Origin: Synechococcus sp. RCC307
GTDB lineage: Bacteria > Cyanobacteriota > Cyanobacteriia > PCC-6307 > Cyanobiaceae
NCBI GenBank assembly: GCA_000063525.1
Contig: CT978603.1
Span: forward strand, 1,979,105-2,043,104
DNA: 64,000 nucleotides
Direction of reading: 5' to 3'
Each line of letters starts with the position of its first letter. Position 1 is the first letter of the stretch. The translations under genes were made by a program, and so were the position numbers. The notes beneath the pieces are model-generated. The model saw nothing but the letters and a program-made list of their open reading frames with translations. It was not told where the DNA came from and searched no databases. Positions 15,798-24,046 of this stretch are shown here, one piece after another.

Positions 15798-16834
15798 GGG
15801 GCCACCTTTTCCATCATTTGATGGTGCTCGACGTAATCGAGGCTCCATTCATCAGGAGCCGCAGCAATGCGTTTCTCCAGGCGCCCGTAGAGCTCATCAG
15901 CGGCGGCATCGCCAGCGGTTGACGCAAAGCTGTGGCGACTCCAGCTGCGGATGGTGGCCATCAAGCCAGAGGCGAAGGAGGCCGTATCACCGGTCTCCTT
16001 CCAGCGCCGGCGGTAGGGGCACTCCACATACACCGTGCGCTGATCAATGAGGCGCAGACCGTTGCGATAAGCCGCTGAAGTGCTGTCCTTCAGCGGAGCC
16101 ATGAACTCATCGGGTGACTTGTAGAAGTTCATGACCGTGGCCGCGCGGTAGTGATCGGCGCTGATGCGACCTTCATCGGCCATCTCGCGCCAGATCTGAT
16201 GCAACTGGTCGTGCACATTGCGGGTGCGGCCGCCGTTGTGACCCAAGTAGAGACCAGCCTCATCGCGGGAAAGGTTCACCGTCAGCAAACGGCCACCCAC
16301 CTGCAGTTCCTTGGACCGCAGCTCCAGCAGGGCATTCCAGTCGCGCATGGCCTGCGCGGTGAAGCGGCTCAAGGCCTCAGCGTCACCGGAGGCCTGAACG
16401 TGGGTGTGTGCATCAAGGGCACCCGCCGACTGACTCAGCCAGTGCATAGCGGTGGCCGTAAAGCCAAAGCTGACCGAACCGGGCGCCATCAACGGCTCAT
16501 AGAAGCTGCGGCAGCTCACCAGCACCGTTGGGCTGGGAGGGCGCGACAACTGGAGCGCCACATTGGCGGCCAGAGCAAGGTTGTCGTTGCTGGGCAGGTC
16601 GTTGCCCACCAGCGTGTAGTGGGCCTGGGGCTGGCGCTCGTGGAGGCGGTCCAACACGGAGTTCCACAGCCCAACGGCTGTGCCCCCATCGGCCGCGCCG
16701 TAATCAATCAAGGTGTAAGCGCTCTGCTGTGGCAGAGCATCAACGCAAGCTAAGGCCCAGTCCGAAGCGGCTTCGATGCAGCGCAATGCGCCTTCGGTCT
16801 GCGCGCTGTAACCCGTCGTCATGGCGATGGCCAT
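15794..16834 (-). CDS. SABATH-family SAM-dependent methyltransferase (carboxyl methyltransferase type)
   Basis: The 346-residue product resembles the plant SABATH enzymes that methylate salicylate, jasmonate, indole-acetate or xanthine nitrogens. Key blocks are GYSAQTEGALRCIE, the SAM motif DYGAADGGTAVGLW, NDLPSNDN, and SFYEPLMAPGSVSFGFTAT with MHWLS. All of these correspond to SABATH motifs. Starts are ambiguous: ATG 16834, ATG 16822 or TTG 16858. It is the first gene of the overlapping cassette and lies after an inverted repeat that straddles the rdgB stop codon. SABATH genes are uncommon in bacteria; whether the target is a carboxylate or a nitrogen is unknown. Confidence 0.85.
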   Translation of the reverse strand: MAIAMTTGYSAQTEGALRCIEAASDWALACVDALPQQSAYTLIDYGAADGGTAVGLWNSVLDRLHERQPQAHYTLVGNDLPSNDNLALAANVALQLSRPPSPTVLVSCRSFYEPLMAPGSVSFGFTATAMHWLSQSAGALDAHTHVQASGDAEALSRFTAQAMRDWNALLELRSKELQVGGRLLTVNLSRDEAGLYLGHNGGRTRNVHDQLHQIWREMADEGRISADHYRAATVMNFYKSPDEFMAPLKDSTSAAYRNGLRLIDQRTVYVECPYRRRWKETGDTASFASGLMATIRSWSRHSFASTAGDAAADELYGRLEKRIAAAPDEWSLDYVEHHQMMEKVAP

Positions 16835-16902
16835 GATGTCGTCAGCGGCAATTGCCAACCTAAAGATTGGTCCTCAATCCCGCCGCCGACTGTCTTGTTT
16901 TG

Positions 16903-16921
16903 TGATCAGCGCTACTGATCA
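16903..16921. repeat. Perfect inverted repeat at the rdgB stop codon
   Basis: TGATCAG and CTGATCA are separated by CGCTA, giving a seven-base perfect stem with a five-base loop. The rdgB stop codon lies in the loop, at the junction between the housekeeping genes and the methyltransferase cassette. There is no run of T after either arm, so it is a weak intrinsic terminator at best; an operator or mRNA-processing hairpin is equally possible. Confidence 0.6.
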
Positions 16922-17514
16922 TTAAGAAGTTTGTGCAGCTCAGGCTTGAGCAGGGCAAAAGCGCGGCCGCGATGACCCACAGCTCGCTTTCGATCCGGCG
17001 ACATTTCTGCAAAGGTCAACGCGGAGCCCTCAACTTCAAAAATGGGGTCGTAGCCAAAGCCTGAATCACCCCGCGGGGCCGTGGTGATCACACCCGCGCA
17101 GCAACCCTCCACTTCAAGCAGCACCTGCCCGGATGGATCGGCAAGGCAGAGCGCAGCGCGAAATTCGGCGCGCCGATCGTCCTGGTCCCCCAGCTCGCTC
17201 AAGAGCCGTGCAATCCGTTCTGGATCAGTGGCGGCGTAGCGAGCGGAATGCACCCCAGGAGCGCCCCCAAGAGCCATCACGCACAGACCGGAATCATCCG
17301 CCAAAGCCCATGCCCCACTCGCCGCGGCGACTGCTAGCGCTTTGAGCCGAGCATTCTCAGCAAAGGTGAGTCCTGTTTCCTCCACCTCCATCCCATCGGG
17401 TTGGGGCTGCAGCTCCAATGGCAGCTGCTGCAGGAGCTCCCGAAATTCGCTGACCTTGCCGGCATTACCGCTGGCAATCACCAGCGTTCGGCTGCGGCCA
17501 TGAGGAATGCTCAT
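16912..17514 (-). CDS. rdgB: Non-canonical purine NTP pyrophosphatase (RdgB/HAM1)
   Basis: A 200-residue house-cleaning nucleotidase that hydrolyses ITP, dITP and XTP to monophosphates. The N-terminal LVIASGNAGKVSEF and the central ALADDSGLCVMALGG and GVHSARYA motifs are characteristic, as are DSGFGYDPIFEV and MSPDRKRAVGHRGRA. Its start overlaps the stop of the upstream phosphohexomutase gene by four bases. Family identity is secure; nothing is unusual apart from the inverted repeat at its stop codon. Confidence 0.96.
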   Translation of the reverse strand: MSIPHGRSRTLVIASGNAGKVSEFRELLQQLPLELQPQPDGMEVEETGLTFAENARLKALAVAAASGAWALADDSGLCVMALGGAPGVHSARYAATDPERIARLLSELGDQDDRRAEFRAALCLADPSGQVLLEVEGCCAGVITTAPRGDSGFGYDPIFEVEGSALTFAEMSPDRKRAVGHRGRAFALLKPELHKLLNDQ

Positions 17515-18962
17515 GCTGCTTCTGCCAACTCTCTGGCCCAGGCCAAGACTTCGGCCACACGCTCAGCATTGGGGGCTTCGCAGTAGAGGCGAAGCAGTGG
17601 CTCGGTACCGGAAAACCGCAGCATCAGCCAGTGGCTGGGTCCCAACCGCAGCTTGACGCCATCAGTGCGAATCACCTCCTGCACCGCCATGCCAGCAACG
17701 CTGCTGGGCGGTGCGTCAGCCAACTGCTGCTCCAGGCGCTGGCGGCTGTCCATGCCGGCCAAACGCAAATCCAAGCGGTCGTAATGGCTGCCACCGCCGC
17801 AACGCTGCTGCAATGCCTCGAGGCGCGCACCCAAGGGCTGGCCGCCCTCCACCAAGGCCTCCAGCAGCAGCAGCGCTGCAAAAGCAGCATCACGCTCGGG
17901 CAAGTGCATGCCAAAGCCCACACCCCCCGATTCCTCACCACCCACCAGCACCTGGCCGCAGAGCATTTCGCTGGCGATGTATTTGAAACCAACAGGCTTT
18001 TCGACCACCTCACGGCCAAGGTCTTCAGCAACACGCCGCATCAAATCCGAACCGCTCACGGTCTTGATCACCTTGCCGGGCAGATTCCTAGCCCGGGCCA
18101 AATGATCAATGAGCAGCGGCATCAGCAATTGGGTACTGCAGTAACGCCCTTGCTCGTCGATGGCGGCAATGCGATCGCCATCGCCATCAAAAACAATGCC
18201 CACCGCAGGCTGACCAGCGGCTGTGCTGGCTTTCACCTGGGCAATCAACTCGCTGAGGTAAGGAGCAAGCGGCTCCGGTGGATGGCCGCCAAAGAGGGGA
18301 TCCCGCTGCGAGCGGATTTCGCTCACCGCCTCCCCGAGCAGCGCCGGCAGACCACCAGCAGCTGAGCCATGCATCGGATCCACGATCACCTTGAGACCCA
18401 AGCTCTGCAGCCCATGGCGCAGCGCATTGGTGTCCATCGCACCGCGCAGGCCATGGAGGTACTCAGCCCAGCCGTCAAAGCATTCGGTCTCCCCGGGTTC
18501 GGGCACGGTGATTCCGCCGGCCTGTAGGCGCCGCTCAACGCGCTTGGTGAAATCGCCTTCCACCGAGCCGCCGAAGTGGCCCTTGATCTTGAGGCCAAGC
18601 CACTCGGGAGGGTTATGGCTGGCAGTGATCACCAGAGCGCCGAGGGCACGCCGCTCCACCACCACCCAGCTGCAGGCGGGGGTGGGCAATGGCTCTTGCG
18701 CCAACAGTGGTTCCAAGCCAACTCCGCGCACCGCTGCAGCAATGGCGGCTGCCAATTCCGGCGCCAAAAATCGGCGGTCGTAGCCAATCACGACGGTGCG
18801 GCTTTCGAGCTCCGGCGGGGCTGAATGGGCAAGCTCCGCGGCGGCAGCGGCTGCCACCGGCAACAGGCGCTCGATGGTGATGTCGACCCCGAGCACACCA
18901 CGCCAACCATCGGTGCCAAAGGCGATGGCTGCAGGCTCCAAGTGCAGGGGTGAGGACGACAT
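17511..18962 (-). CDS. Phosphoglucomutase/phosphomannomutase family protein
   Basis: A 483-residue alpha-D-phosphohexomutase. It shows the N-terminal FGTDGWRG motif, the catalytic phosphoserine loop VITASHNPPEWLG, the Mg2+ loop FDGDGDR, the sugar-specificity loop GGEESGG and the phosphate-binding RFSGTEPLLRLY. Such enzymes interconvert hexose 1- and 6-phosphates feeding glycogen, nucleotide sugars or cell-wall precursors. Sequence alone does not separate glucose from mannose specificity. It follows the MBL-fold gene with a one-base overlap (TGATG) and overlaps rdgB by four bases. Confidence 0.93.
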   Translation of the reverse strand: MSSSPLHLEPAAIAFGTDGWRGVLGVDITIERLLPVAAAAAAELAHSAPPELESRTVVIGYDRRFLAPELAAAIAAAVRGVGLEPLLAQEPLPTPACSWVVVERRALGALVITASHNPPEWLGLKIKGHFGGSVEGDFTKRVERRLQAGGITVPEPGETECFDGWAEYLHGLRGAMDTNALRHGLQSLGLKVIVDPMHGSAAGGLPALLGEAVSEIRSQRDPLFGGHPPEPLAPYLSELIAQVKASTAAGQPAVGIVFDGDGDRIAAIDEQGRYCSTQLLMPLLIDHLARARNLPGKVIKTVSGSDLMRRVAEDLGREVVEKPVGFKYIASEMLCGQVLVGGEESGGVGFGMHLPERDAAFAALLLLEALVEGGQPLGARLEALQQRCGGGSHYDRLDLRLAGMDSRQRLEQQLADAPPSSVAGMAVQEVIRTDGVKLRLGPSHWLMLRFSGTEPLLRLYCEAPNAERVAEVLAWARELAEAA

Positions 18963-19705
18963 CAGTCAGCGCTGAGCTGATAGCAGTGTCCTGGATCGGG
19001 ATCAATGAAGCGGGTGTGCGGGTGCCGGCCAGCCAGCTGCGCTTGCTCCTGATCACTGTTGGCTTTGGCCTGCAGCACCTGCTGCAACAGTCCGCTGTAG
19101 GCCACATCGCCGCCCGCCGTGCTGGCCAGCAGGTGGGCCGGTGTAAACCGCTCCAGCAGCTGCGGCACCACCGCACGACCCTTCACAAAAGCCCCTGCCA
19201 CAGGCAGGCCTAAATCCATCACCGGTGTGATCACCGCCGTGAGGGGCTCGGCCGGCAAGGCCGGATCCAAGAAGCCATGGGGCTCGACATAGAGGCTTTC
19301 CCCTGAGCCACGCAGCAGATACCCGTTTTCCACCTGCGGCACCGGTGCACCAGCGGTGGCCTGAATCTCAAGCGAACCGCGCTGCAGGCGTTCGCCAGGA
19401 CGCAGGGTTTCGCTCTGGGTGAAACCGAAGCGGCGAGCTTGCTGCACCGCTGCCGCAGATCCCACCACCGGCAGCGCCTTGGGCAAGCGCTCCAAGGTGG
19501 CGGGATGGGCATGGTCTGGCAGGCCCTGGGTCAGCAACAAACAATCGAGATCGCCTGGAATCGGCCACTCGCGGGGCAGAGTGCCTTCAAATAACCAGCC
19601 CGCCCCACCAAAGCGCAGTGGTCCCACCAACCAGGGATCCAGCAACAGGCGCTGGCCAGCGAGCTCAAGCAACCAGCCATTGGCGCCGAAATAGGTGAGC
19701 TGCAT
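18962..19705 (-). CDS. MBL-fold metallo-hydrolase-like protein
   Basis: A 247-residue protein with the metallo-beta-lactamase fold pattern: LTYFGANGWLLEL and LLLDPWLVGPL at the N-terminus. The metal-site loop reads TQGLPDHAH instead of THxHxDH. The first two His are absent while Asp-His is retained, a variant seen in the cyanobacterial/plant branch of this superfamily. A classical two-zinc site is therefore doubtful. It heads the run of overlapping minus-strand genes, 40 bases from the divergent nuclease gene. Substrate unknown. Confidence 0.8.
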   Translation of the reverse strand: MQLTYFGANGWLLELAGQRLLLDPWLVGPLRFGGAGWLFEGTLPREWPIPGDLDCLLLTQGLPDHAHPATLERLPKALPVVGSAAAVQQARRFGFTQSETLRPGERLQRGSLEIQATAGAPVPQVENGYLLRGSGESLYVEPHGFLDPALPAEPLTAVITPVMDLGLPVAGAFVKGRAVVPQLLERFTPAHLLASTAGGDVAYSGLLQQVLQAKANSDQEQAQLAGRHPHTRFIDPDPGHCYQLSAD

Positions 19706-19745
19706 GGCGAGTGGCCCAGGCGGAGCACCCTTCTAGCTTGAATAG

Positions 19746-21185
19746 ATGGTGCATCCGCTCAGTGACCGCTTGCTGCGCAGCTGGCTGCGTTGCCGGCGCA
19801 AAGCCTGGCTGGATCGCCATGGGGATCCAGCCGAGCGGCTTTGGAACCCGCACCGCGCTCTGCAGCTGGCCGATCGCGAGAAGCGCTTGCAGCAATGCAT
19901 TGATCAGCCGCTCGAGCGCTGCACCGGCTTGGGGGCCCTGCAACGGGGCGAACCAGCGGTGCGTTTGTTGCTGCTGCGGCGCGACGGCATCTGCGGCCGG
20001 CCCACCTTGTTGCTGCGCAAACCGCAACCCAGCCAGCTGGGCACCTTCAGCTACCAGCCCGCACTGCTGCAACCGGGTCGCCACGGCACCCGGGAGCACC
20101 GCCTCACCCTGGCGCTCTGGGGCTGGCTGCTGGAGCCGGTGCAAGGCACTGCGGCCAGCCAGGGCTGGCTGATCAATCCCCGCGGACAACGCCAACGGCT
20201 CAATCTCCACAGCGGCCTCAACCACCAAATGCAAACCGCCTTGACGCGGCTGCAGCAGGACCTCAAACGCCGCAACCCGCCGCCACTGACCCACGACCGG
20301 CGCAAATGCACGCTCTGCAGCTGGCGCCGCAGCTGTGATGCGGTGGCCGAAGCACAAGGCGAACTGAGCACCGTGAGCGGCATTGGCGGCAAACGCCAGG
20401 AACTGCTGCAAGAGCTGGGAATCGCGGATCGCCAAGCCCTCGCAGATACCCCAGGCGACTGGTTGCTGCAACAGCTGGAGGAGCGCGGCATCCAACAACC
20501 GGAACTCGCCACCGAGCTGATTGCCCAAGCGATCGTTCAGCAGCGCGGCATCGCCGAGCCGCTAAAGGCGGACAACCCCGACCCCTTACCCGAGCTCCAT
20601 GGGGCACCCGGAGTGTTGCTCTACGACATCGAATCAGATCCCGATGCTCGAGACGATTTCCTGCATGGCTTTCTGCCCTTAAGCCGCGGGGCCGATGGCC
20701 GCTTTGAAGACGCTGCCAGCGCCCCTTACCGGCCGATCCTGGCCTTGCGGGAGCACGGCGAAGATCGCCTCTGGCAGCGGCTGCAACGCCTGCTTGCCGC
20801 ACACCCGGGCTGGCCGGTGCTGCACTACGGCGAAACCGAAGCGATCGCCTTAAAGCGGATGGCCGAGCGCCAAAACAGCGAACCACCTCAAGGCTTGGTG
20901 GATTTGCACCAGCGCGTTCGGCAGCACTGGCGGCTGCCCGTCGACAGCTACGGCCTCAAAGCCGTGGCCAGCTGGCGGGGCTTTCGCTGGAGCCAACCCA
21001 CCGCAGAAGGGGCCCGCTGCGTGTTGTGGTGGCGCCAATGGCGTGAACGCCACCAGCGACACCAACTCGATCAAATCCTTCGCTACAACCGCGACGACTG
21101 CCTTGCCACCTGGGCGGTGGCTCAGTGGCTGTCGAACGCTGCCGCCTCTGGCAACGACAACTTCAGCCCAGCAAGCTCCGATTGA
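19746..21185 (+). CDS. TM0106-family RecB-like putative nuclease
   Basis: A 479-residue protein with two parts. The N-terminal half resembles a RecB/Cas4-type nuclease and carries a cysteine cluster CTLCSWRRSC that could bind Fe-S. A short helix-hairpin-helix-like segment (VSGIGGKRQELLQELGI) follows. The C-terminal half is an RNase H-like exonuclease with acidic residues in LLYDIESDP, VDLHQRV and YNRDDCLATW. This domain order is typical of the TM0106 family, whose role in DNA metabolism is not established. Its last 64 bases overlap the 3' end of ygfZ. Confidence 0.85.
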   Translation: MVHPLSDRLLRSWLRCRRKAWLDRHGDPAERLWNPHRALQLADREKRLQQCIDQPLERCTGLGALQRGEPAVRLLLLRRDGICGRPTLLLRKPQPSQLGTFSYQPALLQPGRHGTREHRLTLALWGWLLEPVQGTAASQGWLINPRGQRQRLNLHSGLNHQMQTALTRLQQDLKRRNPPPLTHDRRKCTLCSWRRSCDAVAEAQGELSTVSGIGGKRQELLQELGIADRQALADTPGDWLLQQLEERGIQQPELATELIAQAIVQQRGIAEPLKADNPDPLPELHGAPGVLLYDIESDPDARDDFLHGFLPLSRGADGRFEDAASAPYRPILALREHGEDRLWQRLQRLLAAHPGWPVLHYGETEAIALKRMAERQNSEPPQGLVDLHQRVRQHWRLPVDSYGLKAVASWRGFRWSQPTAEGARCVLWWRQWRERHQRHQLDQILRYNRDDCLATWAVAQWLSNAAASGNDNFSPASSD

Positions 21186-21961
21186 TCCCAGCAGCGGCGA
21201 TGCAAGAGCAGCAGCCCGCGGCCCCCTCGGACTGAGGTCACCAGAGCGCCGCGCTCCCCGCTGGTGGTGCGCAGCTGCTGACCTGGCTCCGGGGCATCCG
21301 CTCCATCAGCCACCACAAAACGCCGCAGTTGCTGCTTGAGGCCATCGCGTGAGTGCAGCTTGGCCAGGGTTTCCTGGCCCAAATAGCAGCCCTTCTCGAG
21401 GCTGACCCGCTGACGCAATCCCAGCTCAAATGGGTTGAACTCTTCGCGGAGTTCCGCACCTGGGGCGGGGATGCCCTGGTGGATCCGCAGCTGCTCCTGC
21501 TGCTCGAGGCTCAAGGCCGCCGCCGCCATCAGCGGTTCCGGCAAAGCCTCCCCTTCCGCCAGCAGCCAGTGCTGCCCGGGCAACGACCAACCAGCACCGC
21601 CAGGCTCCCCGCCGGGCTGCACCAGCCCATGCCAAAGCAGCGCTTGCGGCTCACCAAGGGCCACGCGATCAGCGGGAAACAACACCCGATCAAGAGACTG
21701 ATGCACCTGAGCCGGTGAGCCAGCGGTGACGAGCAAATCGGCGCCATCGCTGAGCACCGCAACGGCCGCCAAGGCCACCAACCGGGCCGTGGGGGTAACG
21801 CAGCAGGTTTCGATCAGGCTGCCGGGGGCAGCCCCTTCAATGGCCTGGGTGGTTTGGCCGTGTAGCACCCGCAAACTGCCCTCACCGCGCAGGGGGATCC
21901 GGGCAACCGGAAGCGTGAAACGAAAGGGGGACGCCGGCAGCGCCCAAACGCCTGCACTCAT
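21122..21961 (-). CDS. ygfZ: YgfZ/GcvT-like folate-binding protein
   Basis: A 279-residue member of the YgfZ family, tetrahydrofolate-dependent factors that help assemble or repair certain Fe-S enzymes. The diagnostic KGCYLGQE motif with its functional Cys is present, followed by a C-terminal beta-barrel-like domain. The N-terminal [10 protein letters not shown] block is also typical. The start overlaps the pyrE stop by four bases (ATGA), so the two are probably co-translated. The 3' end is antisense to the nuclease gene over 64 bases. Confidence 0.92.
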   Translation of the reverse strand: MSAGVWALPASPFRFTLPVARIPLRGEGSLRVLHGQTTQAIEGAAPGSLIETCCVTPTARLVALAAVAVLSDGADLLVTAGSPAQVHQSLDRVLFPADRVALGEPQALLWHGLVQPGGEPGGAGWSLPGQHWLLAEGEALPEPLMAAAALSLEQQEQLRIHQGIPAPGAELREEFNPFELGLRQRVSLEKGCYLGQETLAKLHSRDGLKQQLRRFVVADGADAPEPGQQLRTTSGERGALVTSVRGGRGLLLLHRRCWDQSELAGLKLSLPEAAAFDSH

Positions 21962-22527
21962 GACTGAGCCGCCTGGCTGCGCTGATGCTCGGCCGCCACA
22001 GCGCTGAGCTGATAGAGAGCTTTGAGCTCCAGCCCTTCAGCGGCTAAAGCCGCCGCACCACCTTCCTCGCGATCAACAATCGCCACCACCCGCTCCAGTT
22101 CGTAGCCAGCAGCGCGCAGTTGCTTGACGGCCTTCAGCGCCGAGCCACCGCTGGTGACCACGTCTTCCAACAGCGTGATCCGCGCACCGGGCTCGGGCAG
22201 CGGACCCTCCAGCCAAGCGCCGGTGCCATGGCCTTTGGCTTCCTTGCGCACGATCAAGGCATCCAACTCGCGGCCACTGAGGGCGGCGGCATGGGCCACC
22301 CAGCTGACCATCGGATCCGCGCCGAGGGTGAGACCCGCCACGGCCGCCGCATTGGGCTCGACCAAGGCCAACAACTTGGGTGCCAGCAGCTGGGCGCCGC
22401 GGCCACTGAGGGTGACTGGCTTGCAGTTGACGTAGTGCTCGCTGCTGCGGCCGGAGGCCAGGGTGAACTGACCGCGCCGGTAGGCCCGCGAGGCCAGCAG
22501 TTCGAGAAGAGGATCGGCAGCGGTCAT
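21958..22527 (-). CDS. pyrE: Orotate phosphoribosyltransferase
   Basis: The 189-residue enzyme transfers ribose-5-phosphate from PRPP to orotate in pyrimidine synthesis. The PRPP-binding motif is visible as [18 protein letters not shown], and the catalytic-loop region as [29 protein letters not shown] is the expected N-terminal orotate-site block. Length is normal. It is the first gene of the pyrE-ygfZ pair and is divergent from a secreted unknown protein. Confidence 0.96.
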   Translation of the reverse strand: MTAADPLLELLASRAYRRGQFTLASGRSSEHYVNCKPVTLSGRGAQLLAPKLLALVEPNAAAVAGLTLGADPMVSWVAHAAALSGRELDALIVRKEAKGHGTGAWLEGPLPEPGARITLLEDVVTSGGSALKAVKQLRAAGYELERVVAIVDREEGGAAALAAEGLELKALYQLSAVAAEHQRSQAAQS

Positions 22528-22586
22528 AAACTCTGGCGCGGAGGCTTCATCGTTTTTACCTTGAGCCCGGACTCCGATACGCCTCC

Positions 22587-23069
22587 ATGGTCCGCCAAGC
22601 CCTCCTCAGCACCTGCGTTGCCTTGCTGGCCGCGCCGGCTGCCGCTGGCCCCATGGTCTGCACCACCACCTTCGAAGCCCCGCTCGGCAGCTACCCCGAT
22701 GAGCAGCCTGGCCAACCCGTGGAGGTGACCCGCTGCGGCGCCATCGAAACCACATCCGAGTTGATCGACCGACGGGCCTTCTCCTACACAGCACCCTTCG
22801 CCCGTGGCATCGACATCACCCACCAGATCACTGACCTGCTGGGGATTTCGATGGGTGGCGGCGATGGCACCAAGGTGATGGGCTTCGGCTTCCCTGACCA
22901 AACCATCGTTTGGGATGGATCAGCGATTGAAAACACCTACCGCTCGCTGCTGGATGAACAGAGCAGCCCCCTGCCACGCCGGGTGGCGGACCTGGAGACC
23001 CCTTACGGCGGGAGCATGCGCAAGATCGAGCCGCTGATCGAGATTGAGCCCGTTCGCGGCCTGTGGTGA
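22587..23069 (+). CDS. Secreted hypothetical protein (160 aa)
   Basis: The N-terminus [20 protein letters not shown] is a clear Sec signal peptide with a cleavage site near residues 20-21. The mature protein contains two Cys, in VCTTTFEAP and [10 protein letters not shown], which could form a disulfide. It also has glycine-rich [21 protein letters not shown] do not recognise a characterised family; the style suggests a conserved periplasmic or thylakoid-lumen protein of picocyanobacteria. The neighbouring tRNA-Met lies 28 bases downstream. Confidence 0.75.
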   Translation: MVRQALLSTCVALLAAPAAAGPMVCTTTFEAPLGSYPDEQPGQPVEVTRCGAIETTSELIDRRAFSYTAPFARGIDITHQITDLLGISMGGGDGTKVMGFGFPDQTIVWDGSAIENTYRSLLDEQSSPLPRRVADLETPYGGSMRKIEPLIEIEPVRGLW

Positions 23070-23097
23070 CAGCTGGTTCACAATGGCTGTGCTGGCC

Positions 23098-23170
23098 GGG
23101 GGTCTAGCAATCTGGTGAATGCAGCGAACTCATAATTCGCCTTAGGCGAGTTCGATCCTCGCGACCCCCA
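23098..23170 (+). tRNA. tRNA-Met (CAU)
   Basis: A complete cloverleaf of 73 bases. Acceptor arms GGGGGTC and GACCCCC pair fully with discriminator A. The anticodon stem GCGAA/TTCGC holds loop CTCATAA with anticodon CAT. The T arm is GCGAG-TTCGATC-CTCGC. G1-C72 pairing excludes the initiator type, so this is elongator Met; a lysidine-modified Ile-tRNA cannot be formally excluded but the loop favours Met. CCA is not genome-encoded. The gene ends four bases before the GST start codon. Confidence 0.95.
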
Positions 23171-23174
23171 TTCC

Positions 23175-23753
23175 ATGGCTCTCACCCTTTACGGCGGTGC
23201 CCGCACCCGCGCCTCCATGCCCCGCTGGTACATGGAGGAAAAGGGCATCGCTTACGACTGGCGCATGCTCGACATGCGTGCTGGCGAGCACAGCCGCGAG
23301 CCGTTTTTAAGCATCAACCCCTTCGGCAAGTTGCCGGCCCTGGTGCACGAAGACCCAGCTCTGCCAAGCGGCCGCCTGCAACTGTTCGAGAGCGGCGCGA
23401 TCTTGCTCTATCTGGCGGAGCTCAGCGGTGAATGCGGCAGCAGTGCCGAGCGCAGCCTGGCGGCCCAATGGGTGCTGTTTGCCAACGCCACCTTGGCGAC
23501 GGCGTTGTTTGTTCCCAGCAATCGAGAGAAGGAGTTTCCGCGGCTGATGGGCGTGCTCAACGGCCTCCTCGATGGCGGCAAGTCGCTGATGGGCGGCAGC
23601 TGGGGAGTGGCTGACTGCGCCGTGAACGCCTACCTGGCCTATCTGCCGATGTTTTTCCCCGATCTAGACCTCAGCCCCTATCCAGCCGTTCAGGCCAACA
23701 TTGCCGCCACCCAGGCGCGGCCGGCCTACCGCAAGGTGATGGGACTGGCCTAA
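23175..23753 (+). CDS. Glutathione S-transferase family protein
   Basis: A 192-residue GST. It starts with a thioredoxin-fold domain (MALTLYGGARTRASMPRWYM) that includes the cis-Pro segment NPFGKLPALVHED and the glutathione-contacting FESGAILLYLAEL. A helical C-terminal domain with WGVADCAVNAYLAYL, a GST N-capping-box-like motif, follows. The class and substrate are not clear. The ATG lies only four bases after tRNA-Met, so the mRNA leader either includes the tRNA or begins inside or at the end of it. Confidence 0.9.
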   Translation: MALTLYGGARTRASMPRWYMEEKGIAYDWRMLDMRAGEHSREPFLSINPFGKLPALVHEDPALPSGRLQLFESGAILLYLAELSGECGSSAERSLAAQWVLFANATLATALFVPSNREKEFPRLMGVLNGLLDGGKSLMGGSWGVADCAVNAYLAYLPMFFPDLDLSPYPAVQANIAATQARPAYRKVMGLA

Positions 23754-23763
23754 CGCGGGCCCT

Positions 23764-24012
23764 GTGAATTGTTCAGTGAGGGATGGAAAACAAGTCGTTG
23801 CAGAATGGCAGCCCAAGCCCGGATGGATGCCCTCCCCGTCTGCCGATCGACGTCTTCAGCAGCTTTGGCGCCGCATGAAAGCAGGGGAACGCATTCGCCG
23901 GCGCTGGCCTGATCCTGCGGCAGCTGCGCCCGATTCGATGACGGCCGATCCGTTGGCGCCCCTGCTGCAGCATCTGCACCGCAGCTGGCACAGCGCCACC
24001 GGCGACTCATAA
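23764..24012 (+). CDS. Small hypothetical protein (82 aa)
   Basis: The frame from GTG 23764 to TAA 24010-24012 encodes a basic, Trp- and Arg-rich protein: LQQLWRRMKAGERIRRRWPD, then a Pro/Ala linker and LLQHLHRSWHSATG. It begins 10 bases after the GST stop, and codon use is similar to its neighbours. ATG 23827 is an alternative start. No family is recognised; charge and length would fit a small nucleic-acid- or membrane-associated protein, but that is a guess. Confidence 0.5.
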   Translation: MNCSVRDGKQVVAEWQPKPGWMPSPSADRRLQQLWRRMKAGERIRRRWPDPAAAAPDSMTADPLAPLLQHLHRSWHSATGDS

Positions 24013-24046
24013 TTCAGCCATTCGCCAGCTGGCATCCACAGAGTTC

